Below the pieces are notes generated by a model that saw nothing but the letters and a program-made list of their open reading frames with translations, was not told the origin of the DNA and searched no databases. From positions 5,903,614-5,967,613 of the forward strand of contig NZ_AP018290.1 in the NCBI RefSeq assembly GCF_002368415.1: a DNA stretch of 64,000 nucleotides. Direction: 5' to 3'. Positions 33,739 through 44,068 of this stretch are shown piece after piece (the first letter of the stretch is position 1; every line of letters starts with the position of its first letter). Source of the stretch: Calothrix sp. NIES-4105 (lineage in GTDB: Bacteria; Cyanobacteriota; Cyanobacteriia; Cyanobacteriales; Nostocaceae). The position numbers and the translations under genes were made by a program.

Positions 33739-35112
33739 TTATTCTTCCGTGCTGAATCCGAATTTTAAAATTTGTGCTGTCATTGCGAGACTTTCTTCTA
33801 AAAGTGCTTCATGACCCCAGCGTTGTACTTGTTGACTTAATAGGACTTCTGCTTTTTGTTCAGAAAGTGAGGTAACTTGCTGGAATAAACCTGTAGACTG
33901 GGCGCCACCTTGAGTTTCCATCCGCATACAGCCACCTGTTTCGGAGCAAATCAAAGTGCCACAATCAGCGTTAATATTGGTTGAGCTTAATCGCAGTGCA
34001 ATTAAGTCACCTGGAATTTGACCACCTTCTCCCATTGGAACACCAGCTAACTCAGCTTCGATTGGTCGTTGGTCGTTGGAAAGAAACTTAATTTTGGTAA
34101 TATCGTAATCGCCTTTTTCTTGCTGATAACCAACTGGTTTCCAACCTAAGCGACTAGCAAACCAACCGATAAATAATAGTGCTTGTACCGGACTACCTTT
34201 TTCGTAATCAATATTTACACGGTCAATTTCACCCAGCGCTGCACGACGGTTCGGTGCGTCATATGCTTGTGCTGCTAATTCCTGCCATCCAGAAATTCGG
34301 CGCCAGTTTAGGTCTGCAAGTGGTACGCCGTTTTCGACTAACTCTTGTAAGTTGAGTAAATCTTTTTCAGGCTCGTTGAAATTACATGAGTCAACAATTA
34401 CATTATTACAAACAGCTGACAAGCGTTTAAATAATGGGTTATTTGGGTCGGGTGTTGCTTTCCACCATAGGAATTTAGGCAAACCACCAATTAGTAACGC
34501 GGGTATCATCCCACCAATACGTTCGAGTGCAGTTGCCGTACCAGTTAAAGTTAGGTATTCGCAACATACAAGCGTACCTGATGACTGTTTTTGGATAGGG
34601 CAATACGCAGCAACTTGGGCTTTTACACCTTCATCGGCACCTGCAACTGGAGAAAGAGTTACGATACGGCAGGGATTACGAAGTGCAATTTCATCAGCGA
34701 TACGAGGACTTTTTGAATCTGCTGTAGATGGAACTGCCTCAGAAATTTTTCCCGAAGCTCGACCTTTAGTTACTTCTCCTCGCAATACTGTGAGTGTATC
34801 AGGTGTTGCTGTTCCGGTAACTGGAATTTTATAAGCTTTTTGAGCTTCACGCAGTGCGACTTCAGTTTGCGGTCCTAAAATTCCATCGATTGGACCACTA
34901 TAAAATCCTAACGCTGCTAAAAGTTGCTGCGTTTCTTCTGGTTCGTAAACAACTAAAGTAAAAGTTGTCGCGCGCGTTGCAGCAGGTAAAGAACCATCTT
35001 CATCTGCCATTCCATAACTTTGCCAAATTTGCCCTAATTCCGCTTCGATCTCAGTCAGCGAAATGTCTTTAGGCGCCTGAAGTGAATAAATTGTTGGAGC
35101 TTGAGAAACCAT
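33739..35112 (-). CDS. opcA: Glucose-6-phosphate dehydrogenase assembly protein OpcA
   Basis: 457 residues. OpcA activates G6PDH allosterically in cyanobacteria and is redox-controlled through thioredoxin. Residues about 55-115 look like a peptidoglycan-binding-type helical domain (LLAALGFYSGPIDGILGPQT, GTATPDTLTVL), as seen in cyanobacterial OpcA. The main domain follows with CCEYLTLTGTATALERIGGM, LPKFLWWKATPDPNNPLF and SCNFNEPEKDL. The C-terminal end has CGTLICSETGGCMRMETQGG with three Cys that could serve redox control. It is the last gene of fbp-tal-zwf-opcA, separated from zwf by a repeat array of about 220 bp. Confidence 0.95.
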   Translation of the reverse strand: MVSQAPTIYSLQAPKDISLTEIEAELGQIWQSYGMADEDGSLPAATRATTFTLVVYEPEETQQLLAALGFYSGPIDGILGPQTEVALREAQKAYKIPVTGTATPDTLTVLRGEVTKGRASGKISEAVPSTADSKSPRIADEIALRNPCRIVTLSPVAGADEGVKAQVAAYCPIQKQSSGTLVCCEYLTLTGTATALERIGGMIPALLIGGLPKFLWWKATPDPNNPLFKRLSAVCNNVIVDSCNFNEPEKDLLNLQELVENGVPLADLNWRRISGWQELAAQAYDAPNRRAALGEIDRVNIDYEKGSPVQALLFIGWFASRLGWKPVGYQQEKGDYDITKIKFLSNDQRPIEAELAGVPMGEGGQIPGDLIALRLSSTNINADCGTLICSETGGCMRMETQGGAQSTGLFQQVTSLSEQKAEVLLSQQVQRWGHEALLEESLAMTAQILKFGFSTEE

Positions 35113-35128
35113 AATTTTTAGTAAGTAT

Positions 35129-35334
35129 AAATGAGTGATGAGTGATGAGTGCTGAGTGCTGAGTGCTGAGTACCAAGTGCTGAGTGATGAGTGCTGAGTG
35201 CTGAGTGCTGAGTGCTGAGTGCTGAGTAGAGTTTATAACTCAGCACCTTATACTTATCACTTATTAACTCAGCACTCAGCACTTACTACTTATCACTTAT
35301 TAACTCAGCACTCAGCACTTTCTACTCAGCACTT
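35129..35334. repeat. Large heptanucleotide STRR array with inverted arms, between zwf and opcA
   Basis: Left arm 35129-35226 has about 13 units of GTGCTGA or GTGATGA; right arm 35238-35334 has the complement (ACTCAGC, TTATCACT). The whole can form a very long cruciform or RNA hairpin inside the operon, starting one base after the zwf stop. It could lower opcA expression relative to zwf. Confidence 0.9.
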
Positions 35335-35335
35335 T

Positions 35336-36865
35336 TTAGAGTCTTCTCCAACGACGACCGTCGCGGTTGATAAGTAGTTCAGCTTCAACAGGTTCCCATG
35401 TACCTGCTTCGTACTGAGGAACTACTATTGGGTTAGAGGATGCATCCCAAACACTTAGTGCTGGTGTTACTACTTGCCAAGCTGCCTCAACCTCATCACC
35501 ACGTGTAAATAGCGTTTGGTCGCCCATCATGCAATCTAAAAATAGACGGTCGTATGCATCTGATGTTGCTTCGATACCAAACGAACCGTAACTAAAGTCC
35601 ATGTCTACAGAACGAGTACGGAAGTCTGCCCCAGGCATTTTAACTTCAAAGCGCAGCGAGATTCCTTCATTAGGTTGAATCCGCATTGCCAGAACGTTTG
35701 CGTTAACTTGTTGAGCAGCAGATTGGAAGATACGTGAGGGGACTTCGCGGAAGTGGATGGATATTTCGCTGACTTTTTTGGGCATTCGCTTTCCAGTTCT
35801 TAAGTAGAAAGGAACACCTTGCCAGCGCCAGTTATCGATGACAAATTTCATCGCTACAAACGTAGGTGTGGTTGAGTTGGGATTGACACCTGGTTCTTCA
35901 CGATACCCAGGTACTTGCTTTCCTTTCATCCAGCCTGCGCTATATTGTCCACGTATAGCTGATAAATCTAAGTTGTTAATATCAGCTAAACGAGTTGCTT
36001 GTAATACCTTTACTTTCTCTGTACGGATACTTTCAGCATCCATCGCGTTAGGCGCCTCCATCGCGGTCATGCAGTAAAGTTGCATGAGGTGGTTTTGCAA
36101 CATATCCCGCAAGGCACCGCTCGACTCGTAATAACCCGCGCGGTCTTCAACACCGACGGTTTCAGCAACTGTTATTTGTACGTGGTCAACAAAACGTCGG
36201 TTCCACAACGGTTCAAAAATAGCGTTGGCAAAGCGGAATACCAATAAGTTTTGAACTGTATCTTTACCTAAATAGTGGTCGATACGGTAAACTTGATTTT
36301 CTTTGCAGTTTTTTTGTACTACAACGTTGAGACTTTTTGCAGAAGCTAAGTCACGACCGAAGGGTTTTTCAATAACCAAACGATGTTTGTAAGGGTCATC
36401 AAGCATTTTGGCATTACCAAGTTGTTTGATGGCCTCAGCAAATAGGTTTGGAGAAAGCGAAAGGTAGAACATGCGGTTGCCGCGCGTTCCCCGCTTTTCA
36501 TCAAGTTCGGTTAATAGTTTTTTAAGCTTTTGGTAATCTTCGGGTTTATCGGTGTTACCGGAACAATAAAACAAACCTTGAGCAAAGTCTTGCCAGAGTT
36601 CTTCAGGATGTACACCACCATGAGCTTCTTCCATACCCTTCCGCATTTGTTCACGGAAGTATTCGTGAGTCCACTCGCGACGTGCAACTCCGACGATGGT
36701 TGTTTCGGGTGGAATGCGTCGTTCTTTACGTAATTTATACAATGATGGAACGAGTTTACGCCAAGTCAAGTCTCCGGAGGCGCCGAAGATTATAATGATT
36801 TGGGGTTCTGGCATCCCTTGTTGTTGCAGACCAACCCGCAAAGGATTTTCTAGCAGACTGACCAT
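35336..36865 (-). CDS. zwf: Glucose-6-phosphate 1-dehydrogenase
   Basis: 509 residues. Oxidises glucose 6-phosphate with NADP in the oxidative pentose phosphate pathway, the main source of reductant in the dark and in heterocysts. The NADP loop is GASGDL at residues 28-33. The active-site signature [14 protein letters not shown] lies near residue 197 with the catalytic His. Later conserved segments are [14 protein letters not shown] ([18 protein letters not shown]) and [10 protein letters not shown]. Full length. Follows tal in the operon with a short hairpin-containing gap. Confidence 0.98.
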   Translation of the reverse strand: MVSLLENPLRVGLQQQGMPEPQIIIIFGASGDLTWRKLVPSLYKLRKERRIPPETTIVGVARREWTHEYFREQMRKGMEEAHGGVHPEELWQDFAQGLFYCSGNTDKPEDYQKLKKLLTELDEKRGTRGNRMFYLSLSPNLFAEAIKQLGNAKMLDDPYKHRLVIEKPFGRDLASAKSLNVVVQKNCKENQVYRIDHYLGKDTVQNLLVFRFANAIFEPLWNRRFVDHVQITVAETVGVEDRAGYYESSGALRDMLQNHLMQLYCMTAMEAPNAMDAESIRTEKVKVLQATRLADINNLDLSAIRGQYSAGWMKGKQVPGYREEPGVNPNSTTPTFVAMKFVIDNWRWQGVPFYLRTGKRMPKKVSEISIHFREVPSRIFQSAAQQVNANVLAMRIQPNEGISLRFEVKMPGADFRTRSVDMDFSYGSFGIEATSDAYDRLFLDCMMGDQTLFTRGDEVEAAWQVVTPALSVWDASSNPIVVPQYEAGTWEPVEAELLINRDGRRWRRL

Positions 36866-36900
36866 AGAATTTTTGATTGCGCGATTTTAGATTTTAGATT

Positions 36901-36924
36901 GGGTTAGGGGCTAGTCCCTAACCC
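36901..36924 (-). promoter_or_regulatory. Intercistronic hairpin between tal and zwf
   Basis: GGGTTAGGG (36901-36909) pairs perfectly with CCCTAACCC (36916-36924) around 6 bases, in the 66-bp gap between tal and zwf. It lacks a T run directly after it on the minus strand (AATCTAAAATCTAAAAT follows), so processing, mRNA stabilisation or partial attenuation is more likely than full termination. Confidence 0.5.
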
Positions 36925-36931
36925 ATATTTC

Positions 36932-38077
36932 CTACACTGGAGACAATAGCTTAATTTTGTCTTCTAAAGAGTTCATCAATGACTCAAAAGGTTTGACAAA
37001 CTTATCGATACCGTCGGTGAGAAGTTCATCCATAACGGTATTGATGTCAATATTGATATCAGGGTCTTTGAGACTATCAATTAGGTTGTAAGCTTCGTCA
37101 ACATCACTTTCTACACGGCTTGCAACGTCGCAGTGGTCGCTACAAGCTTCGATAGTCGCAGGAGGTAAAGTATTAACGGTTTCTGGACCAATCAGTTGAT
37201 CAACGTACATAACGTCGCTATAGCTGGGGTCTTTAGTGCTTGTCGAAGCCCATAATAACCGTTGTACATTTGCACCCTTTGCTGCTAAAGCCTTCCAGCG
37301 TTCGTCTTGTACAATCTTTTTATACTCTTGATAGGCGATTTTGGCGTTTGCAATTGCAACTTTTCCTTTTACCGCGCGTAGTTTAGCATCTACAGCGATA
37401 TCTGGAACCCCTTTCTTGAGTGTCGCATCGATTTTGGCATCAATATTGCTATCGATTCGGCTAAGAAAGAAACTAGCAACAGAAGAAATTTTGTTAATAG
37501 GATTACCTTCTGCTGAACGTTTTTCTAAGCCGCGAATATAAGCCCAGAAGCAATTAACATAACTTTGCACACTAAATAGCAACGTCACGTTAACGTTTAT
37601 TCCTTCCGATATTACAGTCTCAACAGCAGGCAACCCGGCTTCTGTTCCGGGAATCTTAATCATTACGTTGTCTTTGCCGATTTCTGAGTAATAGCGACGA
37701 GCTTCTTTAATTGTCGCTTCAGTATCGTGAGCAATAGTTGGCGGCACTTCTATACTTACATACCCATCTAAACCGTCTGTAGCATCATATACTGGGCGTA
37801 AGATGTCACAGGCGTTGCGAATATCTTCAAATACAAGCGATTCGTAGATTTTATACGTAGGTAATCCCGCGCGAACGCCTGCTTCGATATCAGCATCGTA
37901 GATAGCATTACCGTATATAGCTTTCTCAAAAATGGCTGGGTTTGAAGTAATCCCACAAATGCCTTGGTTTTCAACTAGATTTTTTAGTTCTCCCGATTTA
38001 ATAATATCCCTGGTCAAATTATCCATCCAGATACTTTGACCGTAGTTTTTAATTTCCAATAGGTGATTGGTTGACAT
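36932..38077 (-). CDS. tal: Transaldolase
   Basis: 381 residues, the TalB-like long bacterial form (tal subfamily found with zwf-opcA). Moves a three-carbon dihydroxyacetone unit between sugar phosphates. The Schiff-base Lys is K141 in NVMIKIPGTEAGLPA. SIWMDNLTRDII near the start and GITSNPAIFEKAI at 42-54 are family signatures, and QRLLWASTSTKDPSYSDVMY is the later one. It lies 132 bp downstream of fbp in the operon. Confidence 0.97.
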   Translation of the reverse strand: MSTNHLLEIKNYGQSIWMDNLTRDIIKSGELKNLVENQGICGITSNPAIFEKAIYGNAIYDADIEAGVRAGLPTYKIYESLVFEDIRNACDILRPVYDATDGLDGYVSIEVPPTIAHDTEATIKEARRYYSEIGKDNVMIKIPGTEAGLPAVETVISEGINVNVTLLFSVQSYVNCFWAYIRGLEKRSAEGNPINKISSVASFFLSRIDSNIDAKIDATLKKGVPDIAVDAKLRAVKGKVAIANAKIAYQEYKKIVQDERWKALAAKGANVQRLLWASTSTKDPSYSDVMYVDQLIGPETVNTLPPATIEACSDHCDVASRVESDVDEAYNLIDSLKDPDINIDINTVMDELLTDGIDKFVKPFESLMNSLEDKIKLLSPV

Positions 38078-38141
38078 AATTACCCTCGCAGATTGCTAAT
38101 TAATCCCGCTATAGCCACCTTCAGGAATTTTCGTTTGCTGG

Positions 38142-38208
38142 TGTAGAGACGCGACATGTCGCGTCTTAATTTGTGCATCGGGAGACGCGACATGTCGCGT
38201 CTCTACAC
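38142..38208. repeat. Two 20-bp perfect palindromes between fbp and tal
   Basis: AGACGCGACATGTCGCGTCT occurs at 38147-38166 and again at 38183-38202. The outer GTGTAGAG and CTCTACAC also pair, so the pair can form either two hairpins or one long one. The repeat ends 2 bp before the fbp stop codon. Confidence 0.85.
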
Positions 38209-38209
38209 A

Positions 38210-39259
38210 TTAATGACTTTTTTGAATGAATGATTCTACTTTTGCCACATCTTGCTTACTACCAATGATTAATGGAGTACGCTGGTGTAGTTTTTCTGCT
38301 ACCACATCCAATATATCCATAGTACCGGTAGTTGCACGACCACCAGCTTGTTCGATTACAAATGCTAATGGCGCCGTTTCATAAAGCAAACGTAGTTTTC
38401 CTTCAGGTTTTTTGACTGTACCGGGATACAAGAACACACCGCCTTGCAGTAATACTCTATGAATATCACTGACCATTGCGCCACTATAGCGAGCGGTATA
38501 TCCTTCTGTCCGATGGACATAACGAACGTATTCGCGTATCGATTCATCCCACTGCCAGAAGTTACCTTCGTTAACGCTGTAAACTGAACCTTGGTCAGGA
38601 ATCTTAATATTTTCTTCAGTTAAGATAAATTCTCCTAAACTGGGGTCGAGTGTAAACGAATGAACTCCCCGACCGATGGTATAAACAAGCATTGTGCTGG
38701 GACCGTAGAGAATATATCCAGCAGCAATTTGATTACGTCCGCTGCTGTGCAAATCACTCGCTTTTCCATCTAAATCTTCGCCTTCTTGCTTACGAATCGA
38801 GAAAATAGAACCGAGACTAAGATTAGTATCAGTATTTGACGAACCGTCTATTGGGTCATAAAGCAAAGTATAGCGACCAACAGGGCAGTTTTCTGGGATA
38901 TAGTAGGGTTCATCCATTTCTTCAGATGCTAACCTACATACCAAACCGCTTTGCTTAAATACTGAAATAAACACGTCATTGGCGTATACATCCATCTTTT
39001 TGACAGACTCACCCTGAACGTTAACTTCCCCAGTAAATCCTAATACTCCTTCCATCAACCCCGCGCGACTGAGACGACGAGCGACTAACTTACCCGCAAG
39101 CCCGATACGATTCATCAACGCGCTTAAATCTTGTGCCTCTGGAGAGAAACTCTGTAACTGCTGTAGAACGTGACGTGATAGCGTTGTACAGTCACGATCT
39201 AAGCCATCGTTCGCTGCTCCCACCATCGACAAATCTTTATATTCTGATGCAGTAGCCAT
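38210..39259 (-). CDS. fbp: Fructose-1,6-bisphosphatase, class I
   Basis: 349 residues. Hydrolyses fructose 1,6-bisphosphate for gluconeogenesis and the pentose phosphate cycle. The metal and substrate loop [10 protein letters not shown] is at residues 135-144, with EEMDEPYY before it. [20 protein letters not shown] and [11 protein letters not shown] are the sugar-phosphate-binding segments. As first gene of the four-gene operon its promoter lies in 39260-39562. I did not find a clear GTA-N8-TAC (NtcA) site there. Confidence 0.97.
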   Translation of the reverse strand: MATASEYKDLSMVGAANDGLDRDCTTLSRHVLQQLQSFSPEAQDLSALMNRIGLAGKLVARRLSRAGLMEGVLGFTGEVNVQGESVKKMDVYANDVFISVFKQSGLVCRLASEEMDEPYYIPENCPVGRYTLLYDPIDGSSNTDTNLSLGSIFSIRKQEGEDLDGKASDLHSSGRNQIAAGYILYGPSTMLVYTIGRGVHSFTLDPSLGEFILTEENIKIPDQGSVYSVNEGNFWQWDESIREYVRYVHRTEGYTARYSGAMVSDIHRVLLQGGVFLYPGTVKKPEGKLRLLYETAPLAFVIEQAGGRATTGTMDILDVVAEKLHQRTPLIIGSKQDVAKVESFIQKSH

Positions 39260-39562
39260 TTGTTTAATGTCCTCTTGCTCGTCGTACTGGCTATTAATTC
39301 GGTTTGGTGCCGAACAATGCTGCCTCTATCTTAGAAATTTAATTTCAGAACTGATAACTGTTTTAGATTAACTAAAGAAAGTCAAAAAGCATTGCGTTTA
39401 ATCGAAGCGCCAAAAACCGACTAGCCGTGATATTTACAGGAATAACACGACTCGTCGGTTTACATTGTGTGTGGCTTACATTGACCTGAATCGTTTTCTG
39501 TCAATAAAAACGCGACCAATGGCTTGCGTAATGAGAAAACAATTTGCTATGATTATATTCCA
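39260..39562. other. Promoter region of fbp operon, nothing definite seen
   Basis: 303 bp between the stop of the minus-strand RRM gene and the start of fbp, also minus strand. AACCGAC near 39414 and GTCGGTT near 39453 form a spaced dyad. No coding stretch or RNA gene is recognised. Confidence 0.4.
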
Positions 39563-39874
39563 CTATTCATAGGCTTCCTGTTTTCCTGCCCAACCTCCTT
39601 TTCGATTACCGCCGCCACCGCCGCCACCACCTTCTCGTGGTTTAGCTTTGTTGACGCGAAGTTGGCGCCCCATCCATTCGGCACCATCAAGTTCGGTAAT
39701 TGCTGTATCTTCTTGGGCATCTTCGTTCATGTCAACGAAGGCAAAGCCACGCATCCGACCTGTTTCACGGTCGGTAGGCAGGACTACTCTAGTCACCTCG
39801 CCGTAGTCTGCGAACACTGCTCTTAGGTCTGCTTCGGTAGCACGGTAAGAGAGATTTCCAACGTAAATAGTCAT
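39563..39874 (-). CDS. RRM RNA-binding protein, Gly-rich (cyanobacterial Rbp type)
   Basis: 103 residues with one RNA recognition motif: RNP2 IYVGNL at residues 3-8 and RNP1 RGFAFVDM at 42-49, followed by a short Gly-rich tail (EGGGGGGGGNRKGG). These proteins are typically cold-induced in cyanobacteria and bind U-rich RNA; some affect mRNA localisation at thylakoids. The long intergenic DNA upstream fits the long 5' leaders of cold-induced rbp genes. Confidence 0.93.
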   Translation of the reverse strand: MTIYVGNLSYRATEADLRAVFADYGEVTRVVLPTDRETGRMRGFAFVDMNEDAQEDTAITELDGAEWMGRQLRVNKAKPREGGGGGGGGNRKGGWAGKQEAYE

Positions 39875-40641
39875 GTGGATCGCGTTAAATATAAACAGAA
39901 AACATCATTGTTCAACTGTAAGACCGTTCACTGCAAATCGCTGTTTAAAGCAAGCTTTTGAAAGTTTACGATCAATTTAGCGGCGCCGTCCTACGTAACA
40001 TTTTATAATGTCACATCGTCAACAGCACAACCATTACTTGGGCTGAACTTTTGTATACGCTCATAATAATAACTGATTGTGTCAAATTTCAAAGTATGAG
40101 ATTTTACAAAGGTTAGCAAGTTGAGGTAAGTCTAACTTATATATCAGCTATCTTAATATTTTGTACTGATTTGATGTATATCTTTTGGTTTGAATTCTTT
40201 TTTACACATCTACATATGCTAATCGAGCTACAACTGCCTACATGACATAATCCTTACATACATTATAGTTCATCATTCAGTTAAAGATAGCTAAACAACA
40301 ACGAAAGCAAGTTTTAAAAAAAATCATAGTAATCATAAGAAAATACAAACATTCTCTTAAACTCAATTTAAATAAGGGCGCAGTTTCACGCCATAAACCA
40401 CATTTTTATCTTGAGTAATTATACTCAGTCTCTATCAGTACTCAGCAATATCTCGTAAGGGCGGGTTCACCTAAATTTTCCATTCTTTACCAGGATATAG
40501 ATAAACCTCGTAAGGGCGGGTTCACCTAAATTTTGGATTATTTACCAGGATATAGATAAACCCGCCCGTACAGATTGTAGTAGTAGGGTGGGCACTGCCC
40601 ACCAGAAAAAACGCAAAGTTTAACTTATAACTTTTAGAGCA
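39875..40641. other. 767-bp intergenic region with repeats, no gene
   Basis: Probably holds the promoter and long leader of the RRM gene. GTAACATTTTATAATGTCAC at 39995-40014 is an imperfect dyad about 120 bp upstream of that gene and may be an operator. Two copies of the GGGCGGGTTCACCTAAATTTT...CCAGGATATAGATAAACC repeat lie at 40457-40508 and 40513-40568, and the palindrome GGTGGGCACTGCCCACC at 40586-40602. No open frame of note was seen. Confidence 0.6.
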
Positions 40642-40860
40642 TTACTCAATAGAGATAGACTGAGGTCCTGTAGACTTGCCGTTATTAGTTACAGGAGGAG
40701 TATAACTAGTACCCATTTGCTGGTTCAGCCAACTTCTTACAGGGTCATCAGCTAGATGAAGACGCAAGGCGCCAGAAGCAAAGCCACCCAAAAACGAAAC
40801 TGGGTGTTGCACAAGTTGTTTAAAAATTGGTGATAGTTCATCAAGAAACATAATGTTCAT
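40642..40860 (-). CDS. Small conserved cyanobacterial protein, hypothetical
   Basis: 72 residues (an in-frame Met at 40851 gives 69). It reads FLDELSPIFKQLVQHPVSFL, GGFASGALRLHLADDPVRSW, LNQQMGTS, then a polar tail. The Gly/Ala-rich FLGGFASGAL looks like a short amphipathic or membrane-associated helix. I recall similar short proteins in many cyanobacteria but know of no function. A GGCGCC site sits just upstream of the start. Confidence 0.7.
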   Translation of the reverse strand: MNIMFLDELSPIFKQLVQHPVSFLGGFASGALRLHLADDPVRSWLNQQMGTSYTPPVTNNGKSTGPQSISIE

Positions 40861-40960
40861 ACCCCTACAGGCGCCGTGTCATATCCATTGTAATCATTAA
40901 TTATTGTAACAATCCCGGACTCGTAGGGGCGTGTTAACCAAAAATCATCGAAGCGAAAAA

Positions 40961-43900
40961 TCAACATAAACCTCGCTGCACTACTCGAAAACCAACGTTG
41001 CTGTCAACATAGTCGGGGTAGAACCAGTTGCGAGAAGCAGAACGGCAGTCTCGCGGATAGTTAATCCAAGAACCACCGTGCAGCAATCTTTGTAGTACTA
41101 TTTGATTATCATTATCGCTTCGATGGTCAAGAATGTTTTTCCGTGATTTGCCGAACCTTGAAAGAATTCCTTGATTTTGCTCAAAAGATTTACCTTTTTG
41201 ATCAGTTTGATCTACCCATGCACTGCCGTTACTAGGTGCCGCTTCATAATTATCGTGGTAAGTATCTAAACACCATTCCCAAACTAGCCCATGCATATCA
41301 TGTAAGCCAAAAGCGTTAGGGGGGAAGGTTCCGACCACTGTCGTTTTTCGTCTTTTCTCTCCTCTTGGTTCCGAAGCAAATGTGCCTCTAGCATTGTAAT
41401 TTGCTAACTTATCGATAATTGTTTTTCCAAAATAGAAAGGTGTTGTAGTTCCAGCACGACATGCGTATTCCCACTCCGCTTCAGATGGAAGTCGATATAA
41501 ACTGCCAGTTTTTTGAGAAAGTCTAGCACAATACTCCATAGCATCGTACCAAGAAACGCCCTCGATTGGAAAATTATCTCCTTTAAAAGAAGATGGTGGG
41601 TTAAGGTCGCGTTCTATTTTGGGTAATGCTATGACCGCACGCCATTGTGCTTGAGTGATAGGATATTTACTCATGAAGAAACTTGGAATAAAAACTTCGT
41701 GTTGCGGACGTTCGTTTTCATATCCTTCTCCCTCTGGTGAACCCATCATAAATTTTCCACTAGGGATGGCGACCATTTCTAAGGTGACATCATTACCTAA
41801 ATCTTCGGTAAAATATTGAGCTTGGCACCGTTCTCGCTTGATTTCCTCTCCGTGTCGATTTACAGTAATTATATCAAATTCAAATTTTGATAGTTGATGC
41901 GCTGAGTCATTAGAATTACAATCAGCAAGTTTCTGAATCAAAGTAGTTAGACATCGCCAACTGTCACCTCCCCAAACAAAACTTGGAAACGAGGATATAT
42001 CTATATCTGTATTGGGTTTTGCTATATAAACATCAGGTAACCACTGTACTGGAAAGTGCCCGGGTGGAGCATTTAAAGTATATTGAAGCTCAGTAAATAA
42101 GTCTAACCACGTGTTATTCACGTACCAACCTAAACGTTCTCCCCATTTAATAGCTGTTTCATCGTCGTTTGTGGTTGTGCTGCTTACCTCTTGTAAAATA
42201 CGTTTTTGTGCAGAAAAGCTGAAGTTTCCTTGAGTATAGGTTTCCCAAAGTTGATCTATAGTGTTTAAATCCATACAAGGGAACTTAGCAATATCATCCG
42301 AGAATACAAATTGGTATTGGTTGGGTAATACTTCTTTTCCTACTGCTTTGAGCATTACATTTGCTGTTTCTGCGTCTGCTTCTTGCCATTTTCCTGCTGC
42401 TAGTAAGTTACGTAGATTGGTATAATCTATTCCTGTTTCAGAGATTAATTCAACTTTTAGTTGAGATATTTGGTCTAATTTCTGAGCAACATCAGCATAC
42501 ACACCACCTAAACGTCGTAAAACTTGCCCTTTTAAATGTGCAAAGGGACGAATTTGGGTTTCGAGAGTATCGTTTGTTTGAGATGAAGGTGTAAGTAAGC
42601 GCGCGTTAAATTCTGTTACTGATATACCAAGTTGTCTCGCTATATACTCAGATACAGCATCAAGAACCGAAGTTGTTTTGCTAATTGGCACAGAATCTAA
42701 AAGTAATTCCCTGACTCCCTCAATAAAGTCGTATTCAATATAATTAGGGTTGTTATCTTGATGGACATTTGTTAGAGGTTTGAGAAGTCCACTCATCAAA
42801 ACTTCTGCTACATGTATTTGTCCTGACTGGGGAAGTAGAGTTTGTTGAATTAACTGCACTACAGGTAGACTAACCGGAGCAGCTGCCATTAATCCAGCTA
42901 AAGCGCGCGCTCTTGGTGAAGCTGTTGCACGAAACCTACTAACTAAGTGAGTCGTGTTGAGTGAGTCGTGTTGAGTAGGAGGAGAAGTTTTTACTGAGTT
43001 ATTACAAGCAGAGAATTTAAATCCTGCTGTTTCAAAATTTCCTGAACCTGCTAGTACTTTTGACCATATGCGTAATGGTTCAGGTTCTAAAGTAATAATG
43101 GGGATGGGAATATGATTTTGGACTTGATCATCTAGTTCCAGTTCCCAATTCTCCATTCCTAATTCTCCATTTGCAATTAACTTCGAGTTAGATATTGCAG
43201 GATTGAGGGAACGCAACTGAACAGGTATTTCTGATGCTAGCGCTGTTCGTTCCCAAAGACGTTCGGGAAGTAGCTGTAATATAGTTATTAAACCTTTGCT
43301 TGCCCATAATTCCAAGACTGGATAAATCAAACGGTTTCGCCAAGTTGGAGAAATGCAATCAGTGATTAATAATATTAGACGTTGACCTTTAGGGTCGATT
43401 AGTACTTCTGGTTTATAAGGGGTTGTACTATAACTTCCGATACTGTTTTGTGGAAATAGCTGTACATTCTTGCCTGTTATCTCTAATTTCCAAGTTCTTA
43501 CATCTCGGAAGGCGCCGTGGTGTTTTAATAATTTTTGTAGTTCGGTAATAGTTTGTTTCCAAACAGCGGTAGTACTTGTTTGCTCTATTACTAACGCTAA
43601 TTCCAACCATCTTTGGGCAGCAGGTTTAAGGACTGGTGCCCAAATATCCGCTTCGGCAATACGGCGAACAGTAGCTTCTTCGTCGAGTATATTTTCTATA
43701 GGAGAAGGGACTTTCCGCATCAAAGGACGCAGCGCGCGAGATAATGCCAGAGAATCTCGCAGCGAAGAAGCTGCTGGTATTTGGATAGAAACAGTTTCTC
43801 TAGCTTCCCTAGTATGTGAGGAGGACTTAACGGTAGGAAGAAAAACATTACTCACAGGTTCATTTGGTTGGGAAGAAGTTGGTGGTGACTTTGAAGTTTC

Positions 43901-44068
43901 TGTGGTTTGGGTTGGAGATTGGTCTTCTTGGAGTACCTGTAGTGTAGGTTGTTGGTGGGATATCTCAGACTCATCAAGATGAACCGCTAACCAAATAATT
44001 TCGGATAATTCGCGTGCGCTGAGGTCGTATCCTGCTTGTTGTAAAATGGAAGATACTCGCTCAATCAT
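40961..44068 (-). CDS. vWA-like protein fused to FGE/C-type-lectin domain (ternary conflict system component)
   Basis: 1035 residues. The N-terminal 30 residues ([20 protein letters not shown]) match the start of SAV_2336-type proteins. Residues about 150-260 look like a diverged vWA fold ([39 protein letters not shown]) with a degenerate MIDAS. A helical middle follows. From about residue 770 comes a formylglycine-generating-enzyme/EgtB-type domain ([64 protein letters not shown]). In the C-terminal [15 protein letters not shown] the first Cys of the FGE active-site pair is replaced, so true sulfatase-maturing activity is unlikely; a ligand-binding lectin role fits better. Overlaps the MoxR gene by ATGA. 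Confidence 0.85.
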   Translation of the reverse strand: MIERVSSILQQAGYDLSARELSEIIWLAVHLDESEISHQQPTLQVLQEDQSPTQTTETSKSPPTSSQPNEPVSNVFLPTVKSSSHTREARETVSIQIPAASSLRDSLALSRALRPLMRKVPSPIENILDEEATVRRIAEADIWAPVLKPAAQRWLELALVIEQTSTTAVWKQTITELQKLLKHHGAFRDVRTWKLEITGKNVQLFPQNSIGSYSTTPYKPEVLIDPKGQRLILLITDCISPTWRNRLIYPVLELWASKGLITILQLLPERLWERTALASEIPVQLRSLNPAISNSKLIANGELGMENWELELDDQVQNHIPIPIITLEPEPLRIWSKVLAGSGNFETAGFKFSACNNSVKTSPPTQHDSLNTTHLVSRFRATASPRARALAGLMAAAPVSLPVVQLIQQTLLPQSGQIHVAEVLMSGLLKPLTNVHQDNNPNYIEYDFIEGVRELLLDSVPISKTTSVLDAVSEYIARQLGISVTEFNARLLTPSSQTNDTLETQIRPFAHLKGQVLRRLGGVYADVAQKLDQISQLKVELISETGIDYTNLRNLLAAGKWQEADAETANVMLKAVGKEVLPNQYQFVFSDDIAKFPCMDLNTIDQLWETYTQGNFSFSAQKRILQEVSSTTTNDDETAIKWGERLGWYVNNTWLDLFTELQYTLNAPPGHFPVQWLPDVYIAKPNTDIDISSFPSFVWGGDSWRCLTTLIQKLADCNSNDSAHQLSKFEFDIITVNRHGEEIKRERCQAQYFTEDLGNDVTLEMVAIPSGKFMMGSPEGEGYENERPQHEVFIPSFFMSKYPITQAQWRAVIALPKIERDLNPPSSFKGDNFPIEGVSWYDAMEYCARLSQKTGSLYRLPSEAEWEYACRAGTTTPFYFGKTIIDKLANYNARGTFASEPRGEKRRKTTVVGTFPPNAFGLHDMHGLVWEWCLDTYHDNYEAAPSNGSAWVDQTDQKGKSFEQNQGILSRFGKSRKNILDHRSDNDNQIVLQRLLHGGSWINYPRDCRSASRNWFYPDYVDSNVGFRVVQRGLC

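Noticed and set aside
39260-39562. NtcA site before fbp
   Set aside because: No GTA-N8-TAC match was found by eye on either strand.
40961-41400. Active formylglycine-generating enzyme / sulfatase-maturing activity
   Set aside because: The first Cys of the catalytic pair is Asn in [11 protein letters not shown], and no sulfatase gene is nearby.
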